Below are positions 55,786-64,000 of a stretch of 64,000 bases of DNA, one piece after another (positions within the stretch are counted from its first letter, which is position 1; every line of letters begins with the position of its first letter). The translations under genes and the position numbers were made by a program. Origin of the DNA: JABJOR01 sp965603075 (GTDB lineage: Bacteria; Pseudomonadota; Alphaproteobacteria; Rhodospirillales; Casp-alpha2); contig CBFDBO010000009.1 in NCBI GenBank assembly GCA_965603075.1, positions 60,553-124,552 on the forward strand. Direction: 5' to 3'. The notes under the pieces were generated by a model that was not told the DNA's origin, did no database searches, and saw nothing but the letters and a program-made list of their open reading frames with translations.

Positions 55786-56235
55786 TTATAAATTACGTGT
55801 TAATTTCGCGATTTCTACTTCTGATCGCAGTTCAATCTCATTTATGATGTCTAATAGTTTAGGATCATCGACGCCCTGTCTTTTCTGACGCATTTGTTGA
55901 GCTAGATCGGCTAATTTATCTTTGGAAACGACTCCCAGAAGCAGTCCTAACCTAATGTCTTCAAGGCGATCTAGCAGGTCATCGCCATACTCTAACATCA
56001 ACCCCCGAGAGCGCCCATCCGTAGAATCAGATACTTCCTGGACAGAAAGAATGGCCCCAACAGGGCTAACGCCACTAACGCTTTGAGCTGCGGAAGCAGA
56101 CTCAACGCCGGCTGTGTCTCGCAAGGCATCAGAAAAAGCAGCCCCACCGGCAGGGGAACTCTTCGTCTTACGAGCAGAAGAAGAGCCACTTACAGAAGAC
56201 GTTTTATTTACTTTCATGTCTGCCATATCAGGCAC
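55786..56235 (-). CDS. fliX: Flagellar assembly regulator FliX
   Basis: The 149-residue protein has a Ser/Ala-rich N-terminus (SSARKTKSSPAGGAAFSDAL) and a helical C-terminus with YGDDLLDRLEDIRLGLLLG and IINEIELRSEVEIAKL, the FliX signature. In Caulobacter, FliX links basal body assembly to FlbD activity on sigma-54 promoters. It is the usual neighbour of flgI. Its presence fits the sigma-54 sites found nearby. Confidence 0.88.
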   Translation of the reverse strand: MPDMADMKVNKTSSVSGSSSARKTKSSPAGGAAFSDALRDTAGVESASAAQSVSGVSPVGAILSVQEVSDSTDGRSRGLMLEYGDDLLDRLEDIRLGLLLGVVSKDKLADLAQQMRQKRQGVDDPKLLDIINEIELRSEVEIAKLTRNL

Positions 56236-56508
56236 CCATCACGATCATTTTACTTAAGACTAAAGTACGACGGTATCAGGTGTCGCACGTATTGTAGAGT
56301 AATAGCTTTGTAAGAAAATACTATACCAAAACATCACTGAATAATTAATAAATATTTACCTCAAAAAATTTCTTCCCGTCTTATTGTTAAATGAAGACTA
56401 TCGGCAAAATATGCTTACCTAAATGACCATTGTTGCCTGCCTCACATTTATCGGCACAGCGCCCTTCACTTTATACAATAAAATCAATCACTTAACCCGC
56501 TTAAAAAC
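56236..56508. other. Divergent intergenic region between fliX and flgE
   Basis: The region is AT-rich with no coding-like frame. The fliX promoter should lie in it but I see no clear motif. The right edge leads to the sigma-54 element of flgE. Confidence 0.5.
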
Positions 56509-56524
56509 TGGCCCCTAATTTGCA
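56509..56524 (+). promoter_or_regulatory. Sigma-54 promoter upstream of flgE
   Basis: TGGCCCC-TAAT-TTGCA matches the -24/-12 consensus with a perfect -12 element and exact GG-N10-GC spacing. It lies about 70 bases before the flgE ATG. Confidence 0.78.
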
Positions 56525-56595
56525 TTAAGAAGGAGTGGCGCATTACGCGTGCAATCCGCAATTGCGGGTAAACCAGAATTTCAGGAGCAACCCCA

Positions 56596-58254
56596 ATGTC
56601 AATCATTGGCGCACTTTCAATTAGCACACAGGGAATGAAAAGCCAGGCGACAGCTCTTGGTGTTATTGGCACCAATGTGGCAAATGTGCAATCCGGCGGG
56701 TACAAGCGAGCCGATCCGTTTTTTCAAACGTTGACAGGCAAAAGAACCTTCGAACAATCGGATATAAATGCCAACAGACCCATTATTACCAATCGCATTG
56801 ATCTGCAAGGGACCATCAGTGGAACCAGTAACGCTATGGATACAGCTATTTCCGGTGATGGCTTTTTTATAACCCGGACCACATTCGATAACTCGGGGGA
56901 AACCTTTTATACCCGGGATGGTAGCTTCGAACAATTCGCCCTTAATGACATATCCGTCACCGACCCTGTTACGGGTAGTTCGTATCTTACAAAAGATTCG
57001 TACCTTGTTGATAAAAACGGCAATTTCCTGCTTGGTTATGCGGCAAGGGCAGATGGAACATTCCCGACCAGCGGCAGACCAGCTCCCATGCGGGTTGACC
57101 AAAATGCGTTTTCTAACACAGGACGCGCAACAACAGTCGTCGATCTTGCCTATGCCCTCAATTCAAATGCTACAGCAATTACAGGCACGCATCTGAACGC
57201 TGTATCTACGTTTGAAAGTTCAGGCGTAAGACCCGCCGGAATGGAAGTCTTTCCAATTGATATAGTCGATTCTGCAGGAATTATGCAAAGCGCGCGGATA
57301 AATTTAACCAAAGCCTCAGCCAGCCAATGGGATATGTCCCTCACCTATCAAGATGTGCCCGTTGCCCAAGTTGATACCCTATCAATCGCCGGCACGGTTG
57401 AAGCAGGCGATACGTATAGCGCTACCATAAATGGCGCCACCGCAACGTACGAGGCAATAACAGGTGATACGATAGCATCTGTAACAACTTTTTTAACCAA
57501 CAAGATAAACCTAACCGATGCCATATCCCAAGATGTGCTGGCAACGGTTGGCGCTGGGGGCACCATAACCCTAACGGCAAAATCACCCGGATCAACATTC
57601 TCCGCGTCAGCTTCCAGCCTTGATGGTGGTGGCACACCCGATAATACGGCTACCAGCGTAAACACCACCCCAAACTTTACCGGGATGACCACGCTCGCTC
57701 CGACAACGGCCATTAACTTTAATGGCAGTGGCGAAGTTGTGACACCGACGGCCCCAATCTCATTCAGCTTCACTTATCCTGCTTCAACGGCGGGCGGCGC
57801 ATCAACCACAGCGGCGTTCACCATGGATATTTCTGATTTCAGCCAATTTAATACGCCCTCACGCCGCGAGCGATATTCGCAAAACGGTATCGAGTCTGCG
57901 CCAATTTCGAGTATTGGTTTTGATAATGTCGGTCACGTGATCGGCTATTTCTCAACGGGCAATAGCGTTCCGCTTTATCAAGTTCCTTTGGCAAATTTTG
58001 CCAATCCGAATGGGTTGGAAACACACAATGGCATGACATTCAAAGAAACCGAATTTTCAGGTAAGCCCGACATTGAAACCGTCGGGGCCAGTGGCAGAGC
58101 ATCGTTTATATCTCACGCTGTGGAAGTTTCAAACGTATCACTTGTCGATGAATTTACCGCCATGATCAAAACCCAGCGCGCCTATAGCTCTTCTGCAAAG
58201 GCGTTTCAAACTGTCGATGAAATGTTGGCAACCGCCAGCCAAATGAAACGTTGA
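56596..58254 (+). CDS. flgE: Flagellar hook protein FlgE with inserted repeat domain
   Basis: The 552-residue hook protein starts with ISTQGMKSQATALGVIGTNV then ANVQSGGYKRAD, has MDTAISGDGFF, and ends with VSLVDEFTAMIKTQRAYSSS then AKAFQTVDEMLATASQ. Residues about 259-356 form an inserted beta-rich domain starting VDTLSIAGTVEAGDTYSATI, which resembles a domain in the FlgL encoded downstream. AGGAG eight bases before the ATG supports the start. It lies just after a sigma-54 site and appears to be a single-gene unit. Confidence 0.96.
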   Translation: MSIIGALSISTQGMKSQATALGVIGTNVANVQSGGYKRADPFFQTLTGKRTFEQSDINANRPIITNRIDLQGTISGTSNAMDTAISGDGFFITRTTFDNSGETFYTRDGSFEQFALNDISVTDPVTGSSYLTKDSYLVDKNGNFLLGYAARADGTFPTSGRPAPMRVDQNAFSNTGRATTVVDLAYALNSNATAITGTHLNAVSTFESSGVRPAGMEVFPIDIVDSAGIMQSARINLTKASASQWDMSLTYQDVPVAQVDTLSIAGTVEAGDTYSATINGATATYEAITGDTIASVTTFLTNKINLTDAISQDVLATVGAGGTITLTAKSPGSTFSASASSLDGGGTPDNTATSVNTTPNFTGMTTLAPTTAINFNGSGEVVTPTAPISFSFTYPASTAGGASTTAAFTMDISDFSQFNTPSRRERYSQNGIESAPISSIGFDNVGHVIGYFSTGNSVPLYQVPLANFANPNGLETHNGMTFKETEFSGKPDIETVGASGRASFISHAVEVSNVSLVDEFTAMIKTQRAYSSSAKAFQTVDEMLATASQMKR

Positions 58255-58379
58255 TATTGGTTTTTTCTCTAACGGCAAGATTTACCGGGTCCATAGAATA
58301 GTTTTCCCCTCTTTACCACTAAGGCAATCCACAACCATATTTTATCATTTAATATCAACGCATTACCGAAATTAATTTC

Positions 58380-58395
58380 TGGCATGAATTTCGCA
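58380..58395 (+). promoter_or_regulatory. Sigma-54 promoter upstream of flgI
   Basis: TGGCATG-AATT-TCGCA differs from the consensus at one position in each element and has exact GG-N10-GC spacing. It lies 57 bases before the flgI ATG and would drive flgI-flgJ-flgN-flgK-flgL. Confidence 0.75.
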
Positions 58396-58451
58396 TTAAT
58401 TAAAGAAGAAACCAACAAATTGCGACACAACGTTAAGCAGGATAAAGACCA

Positions 58452-59612
58452 ATGACGACAGCACAGCAATTCATCCCAACAAATTTACGGCGCACCCTAT
58501 CAGTGTTGATCGCCGGTTGTATTGTTCTGAGTTTGGTTGCTACAACGTTTGTCTCTTCCGCAATTGCTGCTTCCAGAATTAAAGACATCGTTGAAATCGA
58601 AGGCGTTCGCGACAACATGTTGATCGGTTATGGTCTGGTTGTCGGTCTAAATGGTACAGGTGACAGCATCACCGACGGCCATTTCACAAAAGAAAGCCTT
58701 CAATCCATGCTCAACCGCATGGGCATCAAAACAACTGATTCTGCCGTTAGCTCTGATAACGTAGCAGCCGTCATGGTAACGGCCAGCCTACCCCCCTTTG
58801 CCCGTCAAGGTAGCCGCATAGACGTTACCATCAGTTCGTTGGGTGATTCAGATAGTTTACTGGGTGGAACATTATTGGTTACCCCGCTGCTGGGTGCTGA
58901 TGGTGAAGTATACGCCGTTAGTCAGGGCCAATTGGCCGTTGGTGGGTTTACAGCCACTGGTGATGCGGAATCAATTACCAAAGGCGTACCGACAAGTGCC
59001 CGCATAGCAAATGGTGGCATCATCGAACGTGAGCTTATATTCGATATGTCGACCATGCATAATTTTAATCTAACACTCCGAAATCCTGATTTCACAACGG
59101 GCCGCCGGATCGCTCAAGCCATCAATGCGTTCTTGGGCACAAACGCTGCAACGGCCATTGATTTAAGCACGATTTCCATTCAAGTACCCCAAGGTTACGC
59201 AAATGGAACCGTTGGTTTACTGACGGATATTGAACAGCTTCGTGTTGAACCCGATCAGACGGCTAAGGTCGTTATCGATGAACAATCCGGTATCATTGTT
59301 ATGGGTGACAACGCCAGAATCAACACCATCGCCATCGCCCAAGGCAGCCTGACAATCCGTATTACAGAAGCCCAACAGGTTGTTCAACCCAGCCCCTTTG
59401 CTGAGGTTGGCACCACGGAAACGGTTGATCGCACCGATGTTAATATCGATGAAGGATCTGATGCGCGCTTAACCGTTGTAAACGGCGGGGTCACCTTACA
59501 AGAACTTGTAAATGGACTAAACGCTTTGGGCATCGGCCCCCGGGACATGATCACAATTCTACAAGCCATCAAAGCTGCAGGCGCTTTGCAAGCCGATATC
59601 GAGGTGATGTAA
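58452..59612 (+). CDS. flgI: Flagellar P-ring protein FlgI
   Basis: The 386-residue periplasmic ring protein has a long signal peptide (about residues 14-39, ending AIAA), then RIKDIVEIEGVRDNMLIGYG, GLVVGLNGTGDS, MVTASLPPFARQGSRIDVTI and the C-terminal TLQELVNGLNALGIGPRDMI block. AGGA nine bases upstream supports the ATG. It overlaps the next gene by one base (TAATG). Confidence 0.97.
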   Translation: MTTAQQFIPTNLRRTLSVLIAGCIVLSLVATTFVSSAIAASRIKDIVEIEGVRDNMLIGYGLVVGLNGTGDSITDGHFTKESLQSMLNRMGIKTTDSAVSSDNVAAVMVTASLPPFARQGSRIDVTISSLGDSDSLLGGTLLVTPLLGADGEVYAVSQGQLAVGGFTATGDAESITKGVPTSARIANGGIIERELIFDMSTMHNFNLTLRNPDFTTGRRIAQAINAFLGTNAATAIDLSTISIQVPQGYANGTVGLLTDIEQLRVEPDQTAKVVIDEQSGIIVMGDNARINTIAIAQGSLTIRITEAQQVVQPSPFAEVGTTETVDRTDVNIDEGSDARLTVVNGGVTLQELVNGLNALGIGPRDMITILQAIKAAGALQADIEVM

Positions 59613-59965
59613 TGGACGCTATTAGTACAAATCAAGCCATGATCGCTTACCAGAGTGCCAAGCCTACGCCAACGGCCCGTGCAATGCCTGCGGATGCAAG
59701 CATGCAAGCCATGAAAAAAGTCGCCGAAGATTTCGAAGCCTTTTTCTTGAGCCAGGCACTTCAGCCCATGTTCGCAAACGTTGAAGCCGCCGAACCGTTT
59801 GGTGGTGGACCCGGTGATGACATCTGGAAATCAATGCAAGTCGATGAATACGGCAAAGCCATCGCCAAATCCGGCGGCATCGGCATCGCCGATTCAATCT
59901 TAAAACAAATGTTACAGGCTCAAGAATCTCGTTCTCTTGAAGCAGTCCAGCAGGGAGACATGTGA
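59612..59965 (+). CDS. flgJ: Rod-binding protein, FlgJ N-terminal domain only
   Basis: The 117-residue protein corresponds to the rod-cap domain of FlgJ: VAEDFEAFFLSQALQPMF, GGGPGDDIWKSMQVDEYGKA and KSGGIGIADSILKQML. It has no peptidoglycan-hydrolysing domain, as in other alphaproteobacteria, so rod penetration of the wall needs a separate enzyme. It starts within the flgI stop (TAATG). Confidence 0.9.
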   Translation: MDAISTNQAMIAYQSAKPTPTARAMPADASMQAMKKVAEDFEAFFLSQALQPMFANVEAAEPFGGGPGDDIWKSMQVDEYGKAIAKSGGIGIADSILKQMLQAQESRSLEAVQQGDM

Positions 59966-59967
59966 TC

Positions 59968-60411
59968 ATGGAAATGAATGAAAAAGTAGAAACTCTGATG
60001 ACCGTAATCGATCGGTTATACACGTTGATAGAAGACGAGAACGCAAACATAAGCTCCCGTAAGTTTAAATCCATTGGCGACACCATTGAAGAAAAAGACA
60101 AACTGTGTCGGGCTTTTGAATTGCTGGTACGCGGTCTGTCAAAAGACAAACACAACATGCATGAAACAGGGCCCGAAGCCCGTGAAACATTGTTGATGTA
60201 CGGCGAAAAATTGGATGGCGTTGTCAACGCCAACGCCAACGCCCTCAAAACAGCCATTCAAGCAAATGAACGATTGATGAAAGCGGTGCGAAGCGCAGCC
60301 ATTGAATGCACACCAAAAGCCGGAAGTTACAGCAACAGCGGTCATTTATTGGCGGGGACAAAATTAAACGAAAAAGCCCCCTCACCCGTAACAGTTAATC
60401 AGGTTCTTTAA
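59968..60411 (+). CDS. FlgN-like export chaperone
   Basis: The 147-residue helical protein has the FlgN-type layout: a long N-terminal helix (VETLMTVIDRLYTLIEDENA) and a second helical block around EEKDKLCRAFELLVRGL, then NANALKTAIQANERLMKAV. Placement just before flgK and flgL fits a chaperone for those hook-associated proteins. A GTG at 59962 overlapping the flgJ stop is an alternative start; GGAG precedes both. Confidence 0.75.
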   Translation: MEMNEKVETLMTVIDRLYTLIEDENANISSRKFKSIGDTIEEKDKLCRAFELLVRGLSKDKHNMHETGPEARETLLMYGEKLDGVVNANANALKTAIQANERLMKAVRSAAIECTPKAGSYSNSGHLLAGTKLNEKAPSPVTVNQVL

Positions 60412-60436
60412 ACGGATTAAAAATCGGAATTAAAGC

Positions 60437-62647
60437 ATGTCTCTTACAGTCGCCCTCCGTTCTGCTCAAAGTGCTATACTTGGCAACCAAGCCGCCATTG
60501 GCGCAACGGCAAAGAATATCGCGAACGTTAATACCGAAGGGTATTCGCGCAAGCTGGTTAATTTCGAGAACCGTGTTCTTGCGGGCGCGGGCGCGGGTGT
60601 TGACCTTAGCAAATTTACCCGGGCGGTTGACGAAAGTTTATTAAAAGATTTAAGACGCGAATTAGCAGAAACAAACCTCCTGTCATCACAAGACACCTAT
60701 TTCCGACGTCTCCAGGATTTATTTGGTGCACCAGAAGACAATAATTCAATCAGTCACGTTATGAATGAATTTACGCAAGCAGCTGAGTCATTAAGCCTGT
60801 CACCAAATCAAGCGCTAAACCAGAATGAATTTATCCGTCAGGCAAGTGAAGTTGCGCTTAAGTTAAGAAAGATGACGCAGGAGATTCAAGAGCTTCGAGG
60901 TCAAGCCGATTGGGAAATACAACAAGCTGTTGCCGAAGTAAATTCGCTGGCCGCAGAAATCGCGGATGCTAATAATAAAATTATTCGTGCAGAGGCCGTG
61001 AATGGAGACACCACAGAATTAAAAGATAAACGGGATTTAGCCTTAAATAAGTTGTCAGAACTTGTTGATATTCAAACCTTCCCGCGCAGTTCTGGTGACA
61101 TCGTTGTCTTCACCTCCGATGGGTTCACTCTTGTGGATGCAACAGCAAACTCGATCACCCACTCGGCAGCAGGTGTCATTAGTACGACAACCACGTACGC
61201 ATCGGGTGATTTGACAGGAATTTACGCAGGGGCGGTTAACGATAGCAATGATTTCACCAATCGTATGTCGGGTGGGCAATTGGCAGGATTGGTTAAACAA
61301 CGTGATGAGACATTACCGAACTTGCAATTCCAGCTTGATGAATTGGCAACCGAATTAACCGAAGCCATTAATGAATTACACAATCGCGGCACCGCCTTTC
61401 CTGGACTTCAAAGCATGACGGGAACGCGTAGCTTTATTGATTCAGCCAATCAAACAATTCAGATTGATCCAACGAATGGTACAGCCGATGTCACCATTAG
61501 TTTGTTCAATACCTCCGGCGAGCAACAGGCAACAACAACCTTAAACACCATCATGACATCCGGTATTTATGGTACGGGTCCCCAAACTGATCATGGTAAA
61601 TGGAGCGTCGATGAAGTTGCCCAGACCATTCAAGATTGGTACCAGAAAAATGGAGCTACATCCGCGTCCGTCGAAGTCAGTGCCAATGGTAAATTGGTTG
61701 TCGATTTAAACAAAGGTGATCTTTTCACATCATTCCGGGATGAAATTGCAACAGCAGAAGGCAGCGATCAAAGCGATATCGAAATCAGCTTTGATGCCAA
61801 TGGTGATGGCAACTCTGATGAAACGGCCAGTGGTTTTTCTAACTTTTTTGGTTTGAATGATCTATATGTAGATAGCCGTGGCGGCTCTCTCTATGAAAGC
61901 GCCCAGCTTCCCGATAGGTTCACATTCTCTACCCCTTCTGCAACGCTTTCATTTTACGACACAACTAACGGTGTCGGTTCCGGCAAAGAGTTTGGTACCT
62001 TCACGGTTTATAATGGTACCAGCTTAAATGAATTTGTAGAAGAATTTAACCTTGCCTCAATCGGTGCTACGGCCTCTCTTATTCCGGATGGTTCTGGGTC
62101 ACGTTTGCGCATACTAAATGATTCCGGCAAAGAGATGGTCATTACCCAAGGGGCTGGTGAAACCATGCTTCAAGATATGAGCATCGAGCGTTCCCATTCC
62201 ATATCGGCGGTATCATTAAAAGTACGCGATGACATTCTTAAAACGCCTGCATTAGCGACAACTGGAATTGCTCAATACAATACGGGTTCAAACGAATATC
62301 AAATAACCCCCGGTGATAATTCAATCATCAATTCAATAGCAGAACGCCTGAACACCAAAAATACATTTGATCAAGCTGGTGGTCTATCGGTCAGCACAAA
62401 AACATTTACAGAATACGCCACAAGTATTCTTTCTAATAATGCGAACCTTGCATCGATTAATGAATCACGTCTCCAAACCCAAGAGCATCTTTCAAACACA
62501 TTGGATCTGGAAGCAAAAAGCATCAGCGGTGTCAGCCTTGATGAAGAAATGTCCAATCTAATTTTATATCAACAAGCATTCTCGGCCTCTGCACGAATTA
62601 TTTCGATCATTCAGCAGATGTTCCAAGCCCTCGAAGATGCGGTGTAG
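60437..62647 (+). CDS. flgK: Flagellar hook-associated protein FlgK (HAP1)
   Basis: The 736-residue junction protein starts with GNQAAIGATAKNIANVNTEG then YSRKLVNFE, and ends with ISGVSLDEEMSNLILYQQAF then SASARIISIIQQMFQALE, both typical. The long middle part forms the outer domains. It is longer than the enteric protein (about 550), with extra beta-rich sequence. It is followed by flgL after 14 bases. Confidence 0.95.
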   Translation: MSLTVALRSAQSAILGNQAAIGATAKNIANVNTEGYSRKLVNFENRVLAGAGAGVDLSKFTRAVDESLLKDLRRELAETNLLSSQDTYFRRLQDLFGAPEDNNSISHVMNEFTQAAESLSLSPNQALNQNEFIRQASEVALKLRKMTQEIQELRGQADWEIQQAVAEVNSLAAEIADANNKIIRAEAVNGDTTELKDKRDLALNKLSELVDIQTFPRSSGDIVVFTSDGFTLVDATANSITHSAAGVISTTTTYASGDLTGIYAGAVNDSNDFTNRMSGGQLAGLVKQRDETLPNLQFQLDELATELTEAINELHNRGTAFPGLQSMTGTRSFIDSANQTIQIDPTNGTADVTISLFNTSGEQQATTTLNTIMTSGIYGTGPQTDHGKWSVDEVAQTIQDWYQKNGATSASVEVSANGKLVVDLNKGDLFTSFRDEIATAEGSDQSDIEISFDANGDGNSDETASGFSNFFGLNDLYVDSRGGSLYESAQLPDRFTFSTPSATLSFYDTTNGVGSGKEFGTFTVYNGTSLNEFVEEFNLASIGATASLIPDGSGSRLRILNDSGKEMVITQGAGETMLQDMSIERSHSISAVSLKVRDDILKTPALATTGIAQYNTGSNEYQITPGDNSIINSIAERLNTKNTFDQAGGLSVSTKTFTEYATSILSNNANLASINESRLQTQEHLSNTLDLEAKSISGVSLDEEMSNLILYQQAFSASARIISIIQQMFQALEDAV

Positions 62648-62661
62648 GGAGGAGATAAAAG

Positions 62662-64000
62662 ATGTCATCACGTATATCAAACGCTTCAGCCACATCGAAC
62701 ATGATCGCTATCATGATGCAGGCGCAAGCACGCCTCCATGCCACCAATAATCAAGTTGTATCTGGCAAAGCATCAGGTGACTATCAGGGAATTTCGAACT
62801 TATCTCAGCGACTGGTAAGCCTAGAAACAAGTTTTGATTTAAACCAACGTTATGCTGATAACAATGATTTGGCAAATTTGCGTCTTAGTATGCAAGATCA
62901 AAGTGTTGCGGGTATTGATCAGGTGATGCGCGACATGCGCACCCAAGTGATGGATTTCGTAGATTTTGATCAAGTTTCGGTAGAAGAATTTCAAAAAGTG
63001 GCCTTCGGCAGTCTTAAAAGTTTACAAGCATACCTGAATACTGAAGTTAATGGAGAATTCCTGTTTGCAGGATCTAAAACTGATACAAAACCAGTGGACC
63101 TAGATTTAACGAACTTAGCTACATTCAGAGAAAAATTTGATGGGGTCTACAATACCTATCCAAAAACCCGCGATGCGCATTTGGCTACGATTTCATTATC
63201 CAAAGATAAAAATCATGACGACTCCACTAACATCACATCAACCAATTGGCTGACATTCAGACAAGATGATGATGGTATTGATACCACTTCTGGCACCAGC
63301 TCAATTGAAGCCACATCCGCGCTCTTTTTAGATTATAAAGCTGGCGGTCGGATTTCCATTGCCGATACGGGTAGCAATGACGGCGATTACACCATCAAAA
63401 GTGTGTCGCAAGACGGTAAAAAAATATTTGTCCAATCAGAAATGCTAACGGACGAAGTTATCGGTGGGTCATTATCAACACAAACCGCCATTACCACAGC
63501 AGAATTCACGCTAGATGAAACCACCCTGCTTACAAATACAGATACCGGCAATATCGATTTCGATAGTGTAAATGGGACCATTACGTCCGCTACGGTCGGC
63601 GCGTTTAACAGCGTAAATGTGGGCGATGTCATTCAAGTAAACCACGCTGGAGCAAGCAATGGAAGCTACCGGGTTATTCTTAACCAACCGCCCACTCAAC
63701 AGGTAGATACAGTATCTATTGCAGCGGGTACCGTAGAAGCAGGCGATCAGTATACTTTTGATATTGATGGACTTGGAGCACTTACTTACACTGTAACGGG
63801 TGCAGAAGCGGGCAACGTTGAAATAGCACAAAATATTCGTACGGCAATCAATCTTGACCCCACACTAAGTGCTGTTGTTACTGCATCTAATACAGCTATC
63901 GCACAAAGTGACACTGTGACTTTGGGCGGTGGATTTGAAATCGGCGATACAGTGACTGTAACGGTGAACTCAAACGCCTACAGCCATATTGTTTCTTCTG
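62662..64000 (+). CDS. flgL: Flagellar hook-associated protein FlgL (HAP3), cut by window edge
   Basis: The 446 visible residues begin at an ATG with GGAGGAG upstream and run open to the window end. The N-terminus MSSRISNASATSNMIAIMMQ and AFGSLKSLQAYLNTEVNGEF with LFAGSKTDTKP are typical of FlgL. From about residue 225 on there is a large insertion of beta-rich sequence, including two segments of the form Gly-Asp/Gly-x-Ile-x-Val...Asn/Asp-Gly-x-Tyr (about 227-250 and 320-340) and, from residue 348, a repeat domain like that in FlgE, with a second copy starting near 417. The C-terminal helix is beyond the edge. Confidence 0.93.
   Translation, partial: MSSRISNASATSNMIAIMMQAQARLHATNNQVVSGKASGDYQGISNLSQRLVSLETSFDLNQRYADNNDLANLRLSMQDQSVAGIDQVMRDMRTQVMDFVDFDQVSVEEFQKVAFGSLKSLQAYLNTEVNGEFLFAGSKTDTKPVDLDLTNLATFREKFDGVYNTYPKTRDAHLATISLSKDKNHDDSTNITSTNWLTFRQDDDGIDTTSGTSSIEATSALFLDYKAGGRISIADTGSNDGDYTIKSVSQDGKKIFVQSEMLTDEVIGGSLSTQTAITTAEFTLDETTLLTNTDTGNIDFDSVNGTITSATVGAFNSVNVGDVIQVNHAGASNGSYRVILNQPPTQQVDTVSIAAGTVEAGDQYTFDIDGLGALTYTVTGAEAGNVEIAQNIRTAINLDPTLSAVVTASNTAIAQSDTVTLGGGFEIGDTVTVTVNSNAYSHIVSS

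Noticed and set aside
1..64000. Search for CRISPR arrays, tRNA or rRNA genes, insertion sequences and prophage genes
   Set aside because: I saw no regularly spaced repeats, cloverleaf candidates, transposase motifs or phage structural genes; gene order is that of a normal chromosomal region.

Overview
The window reads as one contiguous stretch of an alphaproteobacterial chromosome, most likely a marine, Rhodospirillales-like motile bacterium with moderate GC. The grounds are an AlaS/RecA pair of alphaproteobacterial type, a CckA-type hybrid histidine kinase joined to the flgBC-fliEQR-flhB cluster, an atypical single-cysteine DksA beside FliX (an alphaproteobacterial flagellar regulator), COQ9 and AarF/UbiB proteins, and a three-subunit proton-translocating transhydrogenase. 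I cannot name a genus from the sequence alone. I saw no tRNA, rRNA, CRISPR array, insertion sequence or prophage, and no strand or composition break suggesting an island.

Region 1 (1 to 33.3 kb) is housekeeping and metabolism. In order: a hydantoinase/oxoprolinase-family protein, ArfB ribosome rescue hydrolase, a GMC oxidoreductase, a COQ9/peptide deformylase pair, ribosomal protein S21 (probably starting at TTG), a double-degenerate HPt-receiver protein coupled to a DUF2238 membrane protein, the pntAA-pntAB-pntB transhydrogenase operon, an EamA transporter, a class III cyclase-like protein, an AarF kinase-like protein with oligoendopeptidase F, an acyl-CoA synthetase, an aldehyde:ferredoxin oxidoreductase, a sugar-nucleotide epimerase, several transporters, pyruvate kinase, a lysine-rich hypothetical followed by a first CheZ, a periplasmic cyclophilin, an MFS transporter, AlaS and RecA.

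Region 2 (33.5 to 64 kb) is almost entirely flagellar, in four blocks. Block A, minus strand, is flgB-flgC-fliE-fliQ-fliR-flhB-cckA: proximal rod, export gate and the cell-cycle kinase. Block B, plus strand, is a small FlhB-C-terminus-like protein, an unknown 108-residue protein, fliO and fliP, joined by ATGA overlaps. Block C, minus strand, is fliL-fliM-DUF6468-motE-cheY-cheZ-MotB-like-MotB-giant TPR protein: the switch, its CheY control and a stator/periplasmic module with no MotA in the window. Block D covers flgF-flgG-flgA-flgH (plus), dksA and fliX (minus), flgE (plus) and flgI-flgJ-flgN-flgK-flgL (plus): distal rod, L and P rings, hook and hook-filament junction. flgL runs off the right edge.

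Three GG-N10-GC elements with good sigma-54 (RpoN) flanks lie upstream of flgF, flgE and flgI, which suggests a class of RpoN-dependent rod/hook operons. The less ordinary signals are: a phosphorelay-like protein that has lost both phosphorylation residues; a MotB-like protein without the proton-binding aspartate, coupled to a normal MotB and a 1243-residue secreted beta-module/TPR protein; a beta-rich repeat domain shared by FlgE and FlgL; two CheZ paralogues; a FliM with a duplicated acidic N-terminal segment; and a long palindrome upstream of recA.
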